A stretch of DNA of 64,000 nucleotides from Pseudoduganella aquatica (GCF_009857595.1 NZ_WWCU01000001.1:186001-250000), one strand, 5' to 3'; counted from the first letter of the stretch, positions 16,529-28,766 are shown. Notes: a model not told the origin generated them from the letters alone. A program made the numbers and translations.

Positions 16529-17238
16529 GCATCCCCAACCTGCCCAACATCAAGCCGGACCTGTTGGACACCCCCACCCTCGCCAAGCTGGCGCCGGTGG
16601 GCGAGCTGGACCATCCGCCCCGCATCCTCATGCTGTACGGCTCGCTGCGCGAGCGCTCTTTCAGCCGCTTCCTGGTCTACGAGGCGGCCCGCATCCTGGA
16701 GCACTTTGGGGCCGAGGTGAAGATATTCGATCCGATGGAGCTGCCCATGGCCGGCAGCGTGCCCGAGACGCATCCCAAGGTGGTGGAGCTGCGCGAACTG
16801 AGCTTGTGGTCCGAAGGCCAGGTATGGTGCAGCCCCGAGCGCCACGGCGCCATCACGGCGGTGATGAAGAACCAGATCGACTGGATCCCGCTGGAACAGG
16901 GCGCGCTGCGGCCCAGCCAGGGGCGCACGCTGGCGGTGATGCAGGTGTGCGGCGGATCGCAGTCGTTCAACGTGGTCAACACGCTGCGCCTGCTGGGGCG
17001 CTGGATGCGCATGTTCACCATTCCCAACCAGTCCTCGGTGCCGATGGCCTACAAGGAATTCGATGAGGATGGCCGCATGCGTCCCTCAGCCTACTACGAG
17101 CGGGTGGTGGACGTGATGGAGGAGCTGTTCAAGATGACGCTGCTGCTGCGCGGCCGGACCTCATACCTGACCGACCGCTACAGCGAGCGCAATGAACGGG
17201 CGGTCAAGGCCATCGACCGCCAGATAGGGAAGATCTGA
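16525..17238 (+). CDS. arsH: ArsH, NADPH-dependent FMN oxidoreductase
   Basis: 237 residues. [24 protein letters not shown] is the flavodoxin-like phosphate-binding loop of ArsH, and [21 protein letters not shown] and the C-terminal [16 protein letters not shown] are family signatures. ArsH oxidises trivalent organoarsenicals such as methylarsenite. Together with AqpS this suggests the operon handles methylated as well as inorganic arsenic. It ends back to back with the converging PEP-CTERM gene, with no spacer. Confidence 0.93.
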   Translation: MSIPNLPNIKPDLLDTPTLAKLAPVGELDHPPRILMLYGSLRERSFSRFLVYEAARILEHFGAEVKIFDPMELPMAGSVPETHPKVVELRELSLWSEGQVWCSPERHGAITAVMKNQIDWIPLEQGALRPSQGRTLAVMQVCGGSQSFNVVNTLRLLGRWMRMFTIPNQSSVPMAYKEFDEDGRMRPSAYYERVVDVMEELFKMTLLLRGRTSYLTDRYSERNERAVKAIDRQIGKI

Positions 17239-17787
17239 TCAGGCCTGGCCGGTGGCCTTGCGGCGGCGCGCGGCGAGCAGGCCCAGCAGGCCAACGCCGG
17301 CCAGCGCCAGGCTGCCTGGTTCCGGCACGCGGGAGAAGTTGGCGGCGGTAATGCCAGGGCTGGACGCCCACGAACCCTGGAAAATGCTGACGTAGGTGTT
17401 GGAGCCGGCGATATACAGGTCGTTCGAGGTCCAGCCATGCGTGGCGTCAATGAACCAGTCGCTGGCGGCGAAGTTGGTAAAGCTCATCGAGATGGTGAAG
17501 GCATTGGTGGTGATCACGTTGTCGAAGTGGTTGTAGCCGTCCTGGAACATCCACTTGATGCCGCTGTTGATGCCGTTCGAGCTGGTGGTGATGGTGCCCG
17601 TGCCTTGCGCGTTCAGCAGGCTGGAATCGAACGACACATAGCCGGTGATGCGGTCCGACGTGGTGTACGGGCCGCTGACCGAGGTGAAGGTCGGGCCGTT
17701 GAAGGCGTAGGTCATCGGGGTGGCTTGCACGGCTGCGCAGGTGGCCAGGGTAGCGAGGGCGATTGCCAGTTTGGAGATCAGTTTCAT
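17239..17787 (-). CDS. PEP-CTERM sorting domain protein 1
   Basis: 182 residues from the ATG at 17787. A signal peptide ends near VQA (21). The mature part is rich in Ser, Thr, Asn and Gly with beta-strand character (TYAFNGPTFTSVSGPYTTSDRITGYVSFDSSLL). The C-terminus is VPEPGSLALAGVGLLGLLAARRRK, the exosortase recognition signal, membrane helix and basic tail. It should be processed by an EpsH/exosortase and released to the surface or matrix; no exosortase gene is in the window. Upstream lies a strong sigma-54 promoter and a shared upstream word. Confidence 0.9.
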   Translation of the reverse strand: MKLISKLAIALATLATCAAVQATPMTYAFNGPTFTSVSGPYTTSDRITGYVSFDSSLLNAQGTGTITTSSNGINSGIKWMFQDGYNHFDNVITTNAFTISMSFTNFAASDWFIDATHGWTSNDLYIAGSNTYVSIFQGSWASSPGITAANFSRVPEPGSLALAGVGLLGLLAARRRKATGQA

Positions 17788-17828
17788 GGGTGCGAAAAGT
17801 TGTTGATTGATATTGATTTTTATCTTAA

Positions 17829-17844
17829 AGCAATTATTGTTCCA
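17829..17844 (-). promoter_or_regulatory. sigma-54 promoter of PEP-CTERM gene 1
   Basis: On the minus strand TGGAACAATAATTGCT matches TGG-N9-TTGC with the exact GG/GC spacing of RpoN promoters. It lies 42 bases ahead of the ATG. Confidence 0.75.
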
Positions 17845-17907
17845 TCCATGTAAGATCAATAACTTAGGCGAAGTCCATGTATTATTTGATGCTAAATATT
17901 CCATCAC

Positions 17908-17924
17908 TGTAAAATTTTCCGACA
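17908..17924 (-). promoter_or_regulatory. upstream activator word shared by PEP-CTERM genes, copy 1
   Basis: TGTAAAATTTTCCGACA on the plus strand, 63 bases upstream of the sigma-54 promoter. The word recurs as TGTAAAGTTTTCCGACG at 60581-60597, 61 bases upstream of the second PEP-CTERM promoter. The placement fits an enhancer site for a PrsR-type RpoN activator. Confidence 0.65.
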
Positions 17925-17929
17925 CTGCC

Positions 17930-18421
17930 ATGAGCCTTATCCGCCCAGCCACCGCCGCCGATGCGCCCGCCATTGCCGCCATCTACAACCACTACGTCGC
18001 CACCACCACCATCTCCTTCGAGGAGGAGCCGGTCTCCGCCGGGGAAATGGCGGGCCGCATCGAGAGCGTGGGCGCCAAGCTGCCGTGGCTGGTGTGCGAG
18101 CAGGACGGCGTCGTCCTGGGTTACGCCTACGCCACCCCTTGGCGTGTGCGCAGCGCCTATCGCTTTTCCGTGGAGAGCAGCGTCTACGTGTCGCCGGAGC
18201 ATCCGCGCAAGGGCGTGGGCACCCGCCTGTACCGCGAGCTGCTCGACCAGCTGCGCGCGCGCGGCCTGCACATGGTGATAGGCGGTATCGCCCAGCCCAA
18301 CGAGGCCAGCGTGGCGCTGCACGAATCCATGGGCTTCAGGAAGGTGGCGCACTTTTCCGAGGTCGGCATGAAGTTCGGCCGCTGGGTCGACGTTGGCTAC
18401 TGGGAGCTGAAGCTGGCCTAG
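17930..18421 (+). CDS. GNAT acetyltransferase (phosphinothricin/YncA-type)
   Basis: 163 residues from the ATG at 17930. SLIRPATAADAPAIAAIYNHYV, TTISFEEEPVSAGEM, and the acetyl-CoA loop HPRKGVGTRLYRELL are hallmarks of the PAT/MddA/YncA group, which acetylates phosphinothricin, methionine sulfoximine or related compounds. Substrate cannot be fixed. Its start lies just downstream of the PEP-CTERM activator word, which reads the other way. Confidence 0.87.
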   Translation: MSLIRPATAADAPAIAAIYNHYVATTTISFEEEPVSAGEMAGRIESVGAKLPWLVCEQDGVVLGYAYATPWRVRSAYRFSVESSVYVSPEHPRKGVGTRLYRELLDQLRARGLHMVIGGIAQPNEASVALHESMGFRKVAHFSEVGMKFGRWVDVGYWELKLA

Positions 18422-18424
18422 CTT

Positions 18425-18547
18425 TCAGCACAGCGCCGCCAGGCTGGCGAAGGACAGCACATTATCCGGCCGCAGCAGCGCCAGCCAGGACCAGGCGCAC
18501 ACCGCCGCCAGCACCGCCCACAGCAGCAGGTTGTGCAGCGGCTTCAT
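18425..18547 (-). CDS. 40-residue membrane peptide coupled to MFS transporter
   Basis: MKPLHNLLLWAVLAAVCAWS and a further 20 residues (LRPDNVLSFASLAALC at the end). The single hydrophobic helix spans residues ~6-25. Its ATG overlaps the MFS stop by 4 bases, which is strong evidence for translation. Tiny one-helix partners are known for some oxalate/formate-type MFS carriers, so it may be a transporter small subunit; that is inference. It is too short for most gene callers. Confidence 0.6.
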   Translation of the reverse strand: MKPLHNLLLWAVLAAVCAWSWLALLRPDNVLSFASLAALC

Positions 18548-19749
18548 GCGGGCGCCATCTGCTGCGCCGCCAGGGCGCGGTCGTCGATGGGCCAGTGCAG
18601 CAGCGCCGCCACCAGTCCCACGCCCACCGACGCCGCCCACACCAGGTCGTAGGAGTGCGTGGCGTCGAACACGGCGCCGCCCAGCCACACGCCGAGGAAG
18701 CCGCCCAGCTGGTGGCCCACGAACACCAGGCCGAACAGCGTGGAGATGTATTTCACGCCGAATACCTGCGACACCAGCCCGTTGGTCAGCGGCACCGTGC
18801 CCAGCCACGTCAGTCCCATGGCGCAGGAGAACAAATAGATGCTGGCCGTGCTGATGGGCGCGGCGATGAACAGCAGCATGGCCGCCGAGCGCGCGCAGTA
18901 CAGCCAGGCCAGCAGGTGCTTGCGCCGGTAGATATTGCCCAGCTTGCCGCACCAGTAGGTGCCCGCCACATTCGCCAGCGCCACGATGGCCAGCGCCATC
19001 ACGCCGGTGTTGGCGGAAAAGCCCTGGTCCAGCAGGTAGGCCGGGAAATGCCCGGCGATAAAGGCCAGCTGGAAGCCGCAGGCGAAAAATCCCAGGTTCA
19101 GCAGCCAGAAGCCCCGGTGCGACAAGGCCTCCGCAATCGCGCGCCGCATCGACTGGCCGGGCTGCTGCGGCGCGCTGGCGGCGGCGCTGTCGTCCATGGG
19201 GAAGGCCAGCGGCGCGGCCAGCGCCAGCAGCAGCGCTATGATGGCGAGCGCGGCCATCCAGCCTGCGCCGGAAATCAGTCCCTGCGCGGCGGGCACCATG
19301 GCGAACTGGCCCACGCCGCCCACCGCGCCCGCCAGCCCCAGCGCCCAGCTGCGCCGCTGCGGCGGCACGATGCGGCTCAGCGCGCCGTACACGGTGCCGA
19401 AGGCGGTGCCGGACAAGGCCATGCCGATCAGCAGGCCGCCCGTCAGCAGCAGCTGCATATTGGTGGCCGCGTGCGCCATCAGGACCAGGCCGAGCGCGTA
19501 CAGCAGGCAGGCTGCGGCCAGCACGCGGCGCGAGCCGTAGCGGTCCGCGATCATGCCGGTGAAGGGCTGGGCCAGACCCCAGACCAGGTTTTGCAGGGCG
19601 ATGGCCAACGCGAACTCCTCCCTGCCCCAGCCGCGCGCGGACGTCATGGGCAGCATGAACAGGCCCTGCACATGGCGCATGCCCAGCGCCAGGCCCATGA
19701 TGATGCCGCCGCACAGCACGGCCGCCAACGGTGTTTTCAGGTATTTCAT
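18544..19749 (-). CDS. MFS transporter (monocarboxylate/oxalate-type)
   Basis: 401 residues from the ATG at 19749, 12 membrane helices. MRHVQGLFMLPMTSARGWGREEFALAIALQNLVWGLAQPFTGMIADRYGSRRVL is the usual first half of this MFS class, with the DRYGSRR A-loop after helix 2, and a linker rich in Ala/Gln divides the halves. These carriers often import mono- or dicarboxylates. The upstream gap contains a long imperfect inverted repeat that may be its operator. A 40-residue membrane peptide is coupled at its 3' end. Confidence 0.87.
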   Translation of the reverse strand: MKYLKTPLAAVLCGGIIMGLALGMRHVQGLFMLPMTSARGWGREEFALAIALQNLVWGLAQPFTGMIADRYGSRRVLAAACLLYALGLVLMAHAATNMQLLLTGGLLIGMALSGTAFGTVYGALSRIVPPQRRSWALGLAGAVGGVGQFAMVPAAQGLISGAGWMAALAIIALLLALAAPLAFPMDDSAAASAPQQPGQSMRRAIAEALSHRGFWLLNLGFFACGFQLAFIAGHFPAYLLDQGFSANTGVMALAIVALANVAGTYWCGKLGNIYRRKHLLAWLYCARSAAMLLFIAAPISTASIYLFSCAMGLTWLGTVPLTNGLVSQVFGVKYISTLFGLVFVGHQLGGFLGVWLGGAVFDATHSYDLVWAASVGVGLVAALLHWPIDDRALAAQQMAPA

Positions 19750-19816
19750 CGGGTTCTCCTCGCCAGTCCGTGCTGCAAGCATAGCCAGGACGGCGGGGCG
19801 CGCGCCAACGGTAAAT

Positions 19817-19857
19817 CGGCATGGCATCCATGCGTCCAGCACATGGATAGCATGCCG
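19817..19857. promoter_or_regulatory. long imperfect inverted repeat between MFS and DUF2917 genes
   Basis: Arms 19817-19832 and 19842-19857 (starting CGGCATGGCATCC) pair at 14 of 16 positions around a 9-base loop. It sits 68-108 bases before the minus-strand MFS start and a similar distance before the plus-strand DUF2917 start. It is either a repressor site or a leader hairpin. Confidence 0.45.
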
Positions 19858-19924
19858 GGATAACGTTTGTCCGCAGCGCGCCTGGGAGCAACAATGCAGG
19901 CGTCAACCATCGAAGGAGAACACC

Positions 19925-20248
19925 ATGCAGATCACCTTGCAACCCAGAGAAGGCGCCACCATGGCGCCGGGCAACGCCGTGCGCGTGCATTGCCTGGCCG
20001 GCGTGCTGTGGATTACCAACCATGGCGACAGCAAGGACCGCGTTCTGAAGGCGGGCGACAGCGCGGAGCTGTGCGCGGCGCAGCGGCGCTATCTGTCCAG
20101 CGTGGGCCGCAACGAGGCGGTGTCGTTCGAGGTGAGCGGCCCGGCCGCCAGCATCAGCCTGCACAAGGTGGGCGGCGGCGCGGTCTCAGGCGGCGCCGGC
20201 GAGCGCCTGCGCCAGGTCTTGCGCGGTCTGCGCCGCCTGCTCGATTAG
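19925..20248 (+). CDS. DUF2917 domain protein
   Basis: 107 residues. ITLQPREGATMAPGNAVRVHCLAGVLWITNHGDSKDRVLKAGDSAEL follows the DUF2917 pattern, a small cupin-like beta fold seen mainly in Burkholderiales. The function is unknown. GAAGGAG lies 9 bases before the ATG. The last 63 bases are antisense to the 3' end of the LysR gene, and the extra C-terminal stretch (GGAGERLRQVLRGLRRLLD) lies wholly in that overlap, so it may be an extension gained by stop loss. Confidence 0.8.
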   Translation: MQITLQPREGATMAPGNAVRVHCLAGVLWITNHGDSKDRVLKAGDSAELCAAQRRYLSSVGRNEAVSFEVSGPAASISLHKVGGGAVSGGAGERLRQVLRGLRRLLD

Positions 20249-21133
20249 CCAGTCGCGGAAGGCCGCCACTTCGGCGCGCTGCTGGCCGGGCGCCTCCATC
20301 AGCCAGTAGCGGTAGTCATCCACTTGCAGGCTCAGGTCCAGCCGCGCGGCCAGGGTGCCGTCCCTGAGCATGGGCAGCAGCAGGGGCAGGCGTCCCAGCG
20401 CCACGCCGTGGCCGCCGGCCGCCGCATTGATCAGCTGGTCGTATTGATTGAAATGCAGCCTTCCCTTGGGCCGCCGCGCGGGCGTCTGCTCCAGCCCTTG
20501 CGCCTTGAGCCAGTATTCCCAGTGCAGCCACGGGCCGACGCGTTCGTCCAGGTCCAGCAGCACTTGTTCCAGCAGCGCCGCCGGTTTGCGGAAGGCGCTG
20601 GCCGCCAGCGCGGGACTGGCCACCGGCGCCACCACCTCGTCGAACAGCTTCAGCCCTCCCTGCGTGGCGGGCGAGGCGGGGCTGTAGCGGATGGCGAGGT
20701 CGACGCCGTCCCGCTCCAGGTCCAGCAGGCGGTTGCTGGTCGCCACGCGCACGTCGATATGCGGATGGACCGCCTGGAACTCGCCCAGGCGCGGCAGCAT
20801 CCACAGCGAGGCCACGCCTATGCTGGCGGAGACCGTCACCGGGCGCACGCGCCGGTCCTGGCGCAGCGTGTCGGCCAGGTCCAGCAGCTTGTCCATCCAA
20901 GGCGAGGCAAGCTGGAACAGCTGCTCGCCGGCCGGCGTCAGCGCAATGGCGCGGTTGCGGCGCGTGAACAGCGGCGTGCCCAGCCTCTCCTCCAGCGCCT
21001 GGATCTGGCGGCTGACGGCCGATTGCGTCAGGCACAAATCGTCCGCCGCAGCGGTGATGCTCATGCGCCGCGCCGCCGCGACAAAACCGCGCAGCGCATC
21101 GAGCGGCGGCAGCGTAACAAGGCGGTTCTGCAT
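20186..21133 (-). CDS. LysR-family regulator (GcvA-like)
   Basis: 315 residues. The N-terminal HTH (DALRGFVAAARRMSITAAADDLCLTQSAVSRQIQALEERLGTPLF) and the substrate domain (ASIGVASLWMLPRLGEFQAVHPHIDVRVATSNRLLDLERDGVDLAIRY) are typical of GcvA-like regulators. DUF2917 genes are often next to LysR genes in this order; here the two are tail to tail and overlap by 63 bases. A T-N11-A dyad lies 10 bases before its start. Confidence 0.93.
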   Translation of the reverse strand: MQNRLVTLPPLDALRGFVAAARRMSITAAADDLCLTQSAVSRQIQALEERLGTPLFTRRNRAIALTPAGEQLFQLASPWMDKLLDLADTLRQDRRVRPVTVSASIGVASLWMLPRLGEFQAVHPHIDVRVATSNRLLDLERDGVDLAIRYSPASPATQGGLKLFDEVVAPVASPALAASAFRKPAALLEQVLLDLDERVGPWLHWEYWLKAQGLEQTPARRPKGRLHFNQYDQLINAAAGGHGVALGRLPLLLPMLRDGTLAARLDLSLQVDDYRYWLMEAPGQQRAEVAAFRDWLIEQAAQTAQDLAQALAGAA

Positions 21134-21142
21134 GGCGTCTCC

Positions 21143-21157
21143 TGTATCGGCGATACA
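21143..21157. promoter_or_regulatory. LysR-type dyad upstream of LysR gene
   Basis: TGTATCG-G-CGATACA is a perfect 7-base dyad with the T-N11-A form of LysR boxes, 10 bases before the regulator's ATG. This placement suits autorepression. Confidence 0.5.
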
Positions 21158-21178
21158 TGATTCTAGCGCATGCTTATG

Positions 21179-23326
21179 CTATAGCGGCTGCTCGTACTGG
21201 AGGCGCACGCCCCGGCTGCCTGGCGCGCTGGCGCCGCGGGCGGTGCTGCCGGCGGCGTCGGCGTAATACTGGGCGCTGCGGCGGTCCTGGCGCAGCGCGT
21301 TGGCCACTGACAGGCGCAGCTGGCTGGCTTTGCCGGTCTTCCACAGGGCGTAGGCGTCCAGCGTGCGCACCGGGCCGCTATCGCTGGACAGCGCAGCCGT
21401 GATGCGGGCCGGACCGCCGCCCAGGTAGTTGAAATTGAAGCCGCTGCTCCATGCGGCGGACATGCGGTAGTCCAGGCCGAGGTTGGCCGTCAGCGGCGTC
21501 TGTTCGGCCAGGCGGTTGTGCGGGCCGGGCACGCTGTCCATGCGCGACCAGTTGCGGCTGGCGTTGGCGCGCAGGTCGATGGACGGTGCGCCCGCGTACA
21601 GCGCGGCCAGCGGGAATTTGGCGTCGAACTCCACGCCGCGCGCGCTGGCCTTGCCGCCGTTGGCGAAGGTGCTGACCCACGTGGCGCCGTCCTGGAACAG
21701 GCGCTGCACCGTCACTCCGCTGATGCAGCGCGCGTAGGCCGATACGCTGAACATGCCGCCCTTGCCGAAATAGGATTCGTAGCCCGCGTCCACGCCCCAG
21801 GCCAGCTCCGGCTGCAGATAGGGATTGCCCTCCACGTCCGGATTGGTGGGGCCGTTGCCGTTGTTGATGGTGTAGCGGCGCGGCACCAGGTTGCGCGTCA
21901 GCGGCGCCTTGTAGGTACGCGACAGGGCCAGGCGCAGCTGGTCCCGTTCGCGCCCGGCGTCCTTCAGCTTCCACAGCGTTTGCAGCACGGGGCTCCACAC
22001 GCTGGAGCGGCTTTGCACCTTGTCCATGGCGCGGCCCACGGTGCCGGTGACCAGCCCTTCCCAGCGCAGGCCGAGATAGGCTTGCAGGCCGGGCGCCACG
22101 TCCCATTCGTCTTGCGCATACAGGGCCAGGCGCTTGACGTCGGCGGTGTAGTCCTGGTCCAGCGTGTAGAGCGGCGCGCCCTGCGGCGTGCTGTCGCGCT
22201 GCAAACGGTTTTCGCTGCGGCGCGTAAAGCTGCCGTCCCAGCCTGCGCCGAAGCCGTGGCCGGGCCACAGCGGCGTTTGATATTTGCCGCTGCTGGTGGC
22301 GCTGTTGTCGCTGGCGCTGGAATTCACTTCGCGCCGCAGCCAGGGGGCGCCGCCCGCGTCCGCGCCGTTGAAGACGTAGGCTATCTCGCGCTGGTTGACG
22401 TTCACGCCCGCCTTGACGGTGAGCCTGCCGTCCCCGCCGGTCTTGCGCGACCAGCTTACGTCGCTGCGCAGCGCGTCGTTGTGGATACGGGAGCCGTAGC
22501 TGCTGATGGGCGACGGCGTGGCGCTTCCCAGCAGCGTGGTTTCGCGGGAGCCGCCGTGGTTGTTGATGCGCGCGATATCGATCAGGCTTTGCCAGGCGAT
22601 GGTGTCGCCGCCGTCCAGCGTCCAGTTCAGGCGCGGCGCCAGGCTGGCCTTGCTGATGCCGCCGAGGTAGCGTTCATCGAACAAACGCCGCGTGGTGGGC
22701 GCGCCGGCGGCGTTGGCGAGGATTTCGCTGATCTGCGCGCCGTTGTCATAGCCGGTGCGCGACAGCGTGCCAGCCACCGAGTACGAGTAGGCGCCGTCGC
22801 GGTTGGCCAGCTGCATGGTGGCGCTGGGGTTCCAGCGCTGGTCGTGCTCGATTTGCAGTTTCAGGTCGCGCTGCGCACGGCTGGCGCCCTTGCGCAGCAC
22901 GATGTTGATGCTGCCCGCCACCGCCTGCGCGCTGAATTCGGCCGAGGCGGTGCGCATGATTTCTATGCGTTCGATCACCTCCGGCGCCAGCGTGTCGATG
23001 GCGAAGCCGGGCGGCGCAGGATCGCCGTTGATGAGAATTTGCGTGTAGCCCGTGCCCAGTCCGCGCATGCGCACTTCGCTGCCGGCCATGGACAAGCCGG
23101 GCAGGCGTTTCAGCACGCCGGACAGGGAGCTGTCGCCGTACTGGAGTAGTTCGTCGCGCCCCACCACGAGCTTGCCGGCCGTGTCGTTGCGGCGCAGGGC
23201 GTCCGCACCGGGGCCGCTCACCTCCACGCGCGCCATCTCCGCCGGGGCGGTATTGTCGGCCGCGAAGGCAACAGCGTGCAGCGCACCGGCCAGGGCGCAG
23301 AGTGTGAGACGGCGTGACGTTTTCAT
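21179..23326 (-). CDS. TonB-dependent outer-membrane receptor
   Basis: 715 residues from the ATG at 23326. Signal peptide MKTSRRLTLCALAGALHAVAFA, then a plug domain (KLVVGRDELLQYGDSSLSGVLKRLPGLSM ... VEVIERIEIMRTASAEFSAQAVAGSINIVLRK) and a 22-strand barrel of about 550 residues ending in aromatic-poor YEQPL. The plug start and IERIEIMR are clear. The ligand is unknown: no siderophore genes or TonB/ExbBD are nearby and no FecI/FecR pair. The final residue pattern is not the classic terminal Phe. Confidence 0.9.
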   Translation of the reverse strand: MKTSRRLTLCALAGALHAVAFAADNTAPAEMARVEVSGPGADALRRNDTAGKLVVGRDELLQYGDSSLSGVLKRLPGLSMAGSEVRMRGLGTGYTQILINGDPAPPGFAIDTLAPEVIERIEIMRTASAEFSAQAVAGSINIVLRKGASRAQRDLKLQIEHDQRWNPSATMQLANRDGAYSYSVAGTLSRTGYDNGAQISEILANAAGAPTTRRLFDERYLGGISKASLAPRLNWTLDGGDTIAWQSLIDIARINNHGGSRETTLLGSATPSPISSYGSRIHNDALRSDVSWSRKTGGDGRLTVKAGVNVNQREIAYVFNGADAGGAPWLRREVNSSASDNSATSSGKYQTPLWPGHGFGAGWDGSFTRRSENRLQRDSTPQGAPLYTLDQDYTADVKRLALYAQDEWDVAPGLQAYLGLRWEGLVTGTVGRAMDKVQSRSSVWSPVLQTLWKLKDAGRERDQLRLALSRTYKAPLTRNLVPRRYTINNGNGPTNPDVEGNPYLQPELAWGVDAGYESYFGKGGMFSVSAYARCISGVTVQRLFQDGATWVSTFANGGKASARGVEFDAKFPLAALYAGAPSIDLRANASRNWSRMDSVPGPHNRLAEQTPLTANLGLDYRMSAAWSSGFNFNYLGGGPARITAALSSDSGPVRTLDAYALWKTGKASQLRLSVANALRQDRRSAQYYADAAGSTARGASAPGSRGVRLQYEQPL

Positions 23327-23459
23327 GTTCGAAGCCTGTAATGTTGATCGAGGCTCCGAGTCTAGTGACGCCGCCGCCAGCGCGCATTGCCCATGTGACG
23401 AAGCAGGCAAGGCGCGGGACGGATTCTGCGGCGGCGCCGCAGTTTTGTACAGCGCTCTA

Positions 23460-24263
23460 TCAGGCCGTGTAGCGCGGGGCTGCCTTGCTGCGCGACAGAT
23501 TGGGGCCCATGGCCAGGCGAGCCGCTTCAAACTTGTCCCAGTCGGCGCGGTCCGGCAGGGACGGTATGGTCACCACTTCGCCCAGGTCCAGGCCCGCCAG
23601 CGCGGCGTCGACCAGGTCGTCCACGCTCATCACGATCTCGCTGGGCAGGTGGGCCACCGGCACGCCGGCGTGGTCCCAGAACTCGGTGCCGGTGGCGCCG
23701 GGCAGCACGGCCTGCACGCGCACGCCCTTGGCGCCCAGCTCGTGCTGCAGCGACTGCGTGAACGCCAGCACATAGGCCTTGGTGCCGCCGTAGGTGCCGT
23801 TCAGTACTTCCGGCGCCACCGCCACGATGGAGGCGATGTTGATAATGGCGCCATGGCCGCGCGCTGCGAAGCCCGGCGCCACGGCGCGCGTGAGGCGGGT
23901 GAGCGCGTGAACGTTCAGGAAGATCATGCGGTCCAGGTCTTCCTGCTTCGAGTCGACCAGCGGCGCGGTGGCGCCCAGGCCGGCGTTATTCACCAGCATG
24001 GTGATGCCGGCGTCGTTCGCCAGGCGGTGCTGCACCAGCGCCAGGCCGGCTTCCTGCGTCAGGTCGGCGGGCAGGATCTCCACTTTGCGGCCGGTGCTGG
24101 CGCTGACGCCGTCGGCCACCGCTTGCAGGCGTTCGCGGTTGCGGGCGACCAGGATCAGGTCGTAGCCGCGTTCGGCCAGGCGCTGCGCATAGCGCGCGCC
24201 GATGCCGGTGGAAGCGCCGGTGATGAGGGCGATGCCGGACTCGGTGCTGTTGTTGGTCTTCAT
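23460..24263 (-). CDS. short-chain dehydrogenase/reductase
   Basis: 267 residues from the ATG at 24263. TGASTGIGARYAQRLAERGYD is the cofactor loop, NNAGLGA the NNAG motif and YGGTKAY the catalytic Tyr-x3-Lys. These dehydrogenases of the YqjQ/DltE type use NAD(P)H on unknown carbonyl substrates. It is divergent from the GlxA-type regulator at 24352 with an 88-base gap, which suggests that the regulator controls it. Confidence 0.9.
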   Translation of the reverse strand: MKTNNSTESGIALITGASTGIGARYAQRLAERGYDLILVARNRERLQAVADGVSASTGRKVEILPADLTQEAGLALVQHRLANDAGITMLVNNAGLGATAPLVDSKQEDLDRMIFLNVHALTRLTRAVAPGFAARGHGAIINIASIVAVAPEVLNGTYGGTKAYVLAFTQSLQHELGAKGVRVQAVLPGATGTEFWDHAGVPVAHLPSEIVMSVDDLVDAALAGLDLGEVVTIPSLPDRADWDKFEAARLAMGPNLSRSKAAPRYTA

Positions 24264-24351
24264 GTTTGCTGTCCTTGAAAGTGGTTGACAAGAGCAGTGT
24301 AGGCTTCTAAATTGAGTCCCGTATGCCTTATATACCTCGTTTTGGGACATC

Positions 24352-25289
24352 ATGACACGCAAAATAGCCCTGCTGCTCTTCCCCCGCTTCCAGGTGCTGG
24401 ACCTGGTGGCCACCACCGTGTTCGAGGTGGCCAATGAACTTAAGGGCGAAGCCTGCTATGAAGTGGCGCTGCTGTCCGAGCACGGCGGCGCGGTATCCAG
24501 CTCCTCCGGCGTGCCGGTGCTGACGCAGGCGTTCGGCGGCCATAGCTTCGACACCGTGCTGGTGGCGGGTGCCATGGAGCAGATCGTGTCGACGCCGGGC
24601 TTCGTCGGCTTTCTGCGCGCGGCCAGCGCGCTGTCGCGCCGCACGGCCAGCATCTGCACCGGCGCCTTCCTGCTGGCGGAAGCGGGCCTGCTGGACGGCC
24701 GCCGCGCCACCACGCACTGGTGCCAGGCGCGCGATCTGCAGCGCATGTATCCGAAAGTGAAGGTGGAGGAAGACCGCATCTATATCCACGACGGGCGGGT
24801 CTGGACTTCGGCCGGCATGACGGCCTGCATAGACCTGTGCCTGGCCATGGTGGAGGCGGATCACGGCGCGGAGCTGGCGAAGGCCGTGGCGCGCAAGATG
24901 GTGGTGTACCACCGGCGCAGCGGCGGGCAGTCGCAGTTCTCCGCGCTGCTGGAGCTGGAGCCGAAGTCGGACCGTATCCAGGTGGCGCTGACCTACGCCA
25001 AGAGCAATCTGCGCAAGCCGTTGTCGGTCGACGAGCTGGCGGACGCGGCGCACCTGAGCCGGCGCCAGTTCAGCCGCACCTTCCGCATGGAGACCGGGCA
25101 GTCGCCTGCGCGCGCGGTGGAGGGGTTGAGGGTGGAGGCGGCGCGCGCGCTGATCGAGGCGGGCGGCCATGCCATAGACGTGGTGGCGCGCGAGACCGGC
25201 TTTGCGGATCCGGAGCGCATGCGGCGCGCTTTCCTGCGCGCTTACGGCCAGCCGCCGCAGGCCATCAAGCGCGCCGCGCGCGGGCAGGC

Positions 25290-25293
<4 letters not shown>
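24352..25293 (+). CDS. GlxA-type AraC regulator with DJ-1/PfpI domain
   Basis: 313 residues. Residues ~1-180 are a DJ-1/PfpI-like domain with the nucleophile-elbow Cys102 in SICTGAFLLAEAGLLDGR and TTHW. Residues ~205-310 are an AraC double HTH (DELADAAHLSRRQFSRTFRMETGQSPARAV, DVVARETGFADPERMRRAFLRAYGQPPQAIK). Members often sense small metabolites. Its 3' end overlaps that of the converging hybrid kinase by 4 bases. Confidence 0.92.

Positions 25294-28766
<3,473 letters not shown>

Noticed and set aside
17807..17929. N-terminal extension of the acetyltransferase from 17807
   Set aside because: The extra 41 residues run through the sigma-54 promoter and activator word; the family starts at MSLIRPA (17930).
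20316..21160. Open frames on both strands across the LysR gene
   Set aside because: Only the 315-residue LysR frame has domain motifs; the others are shadows.
23426..23442. CTGCGG/CCGCAG hairpin between SDR and TonB receptor as terminator
   Set aside because: The T-run is on the wrong strand for the minus-strand SDR gene and the stem is short; not convincing.
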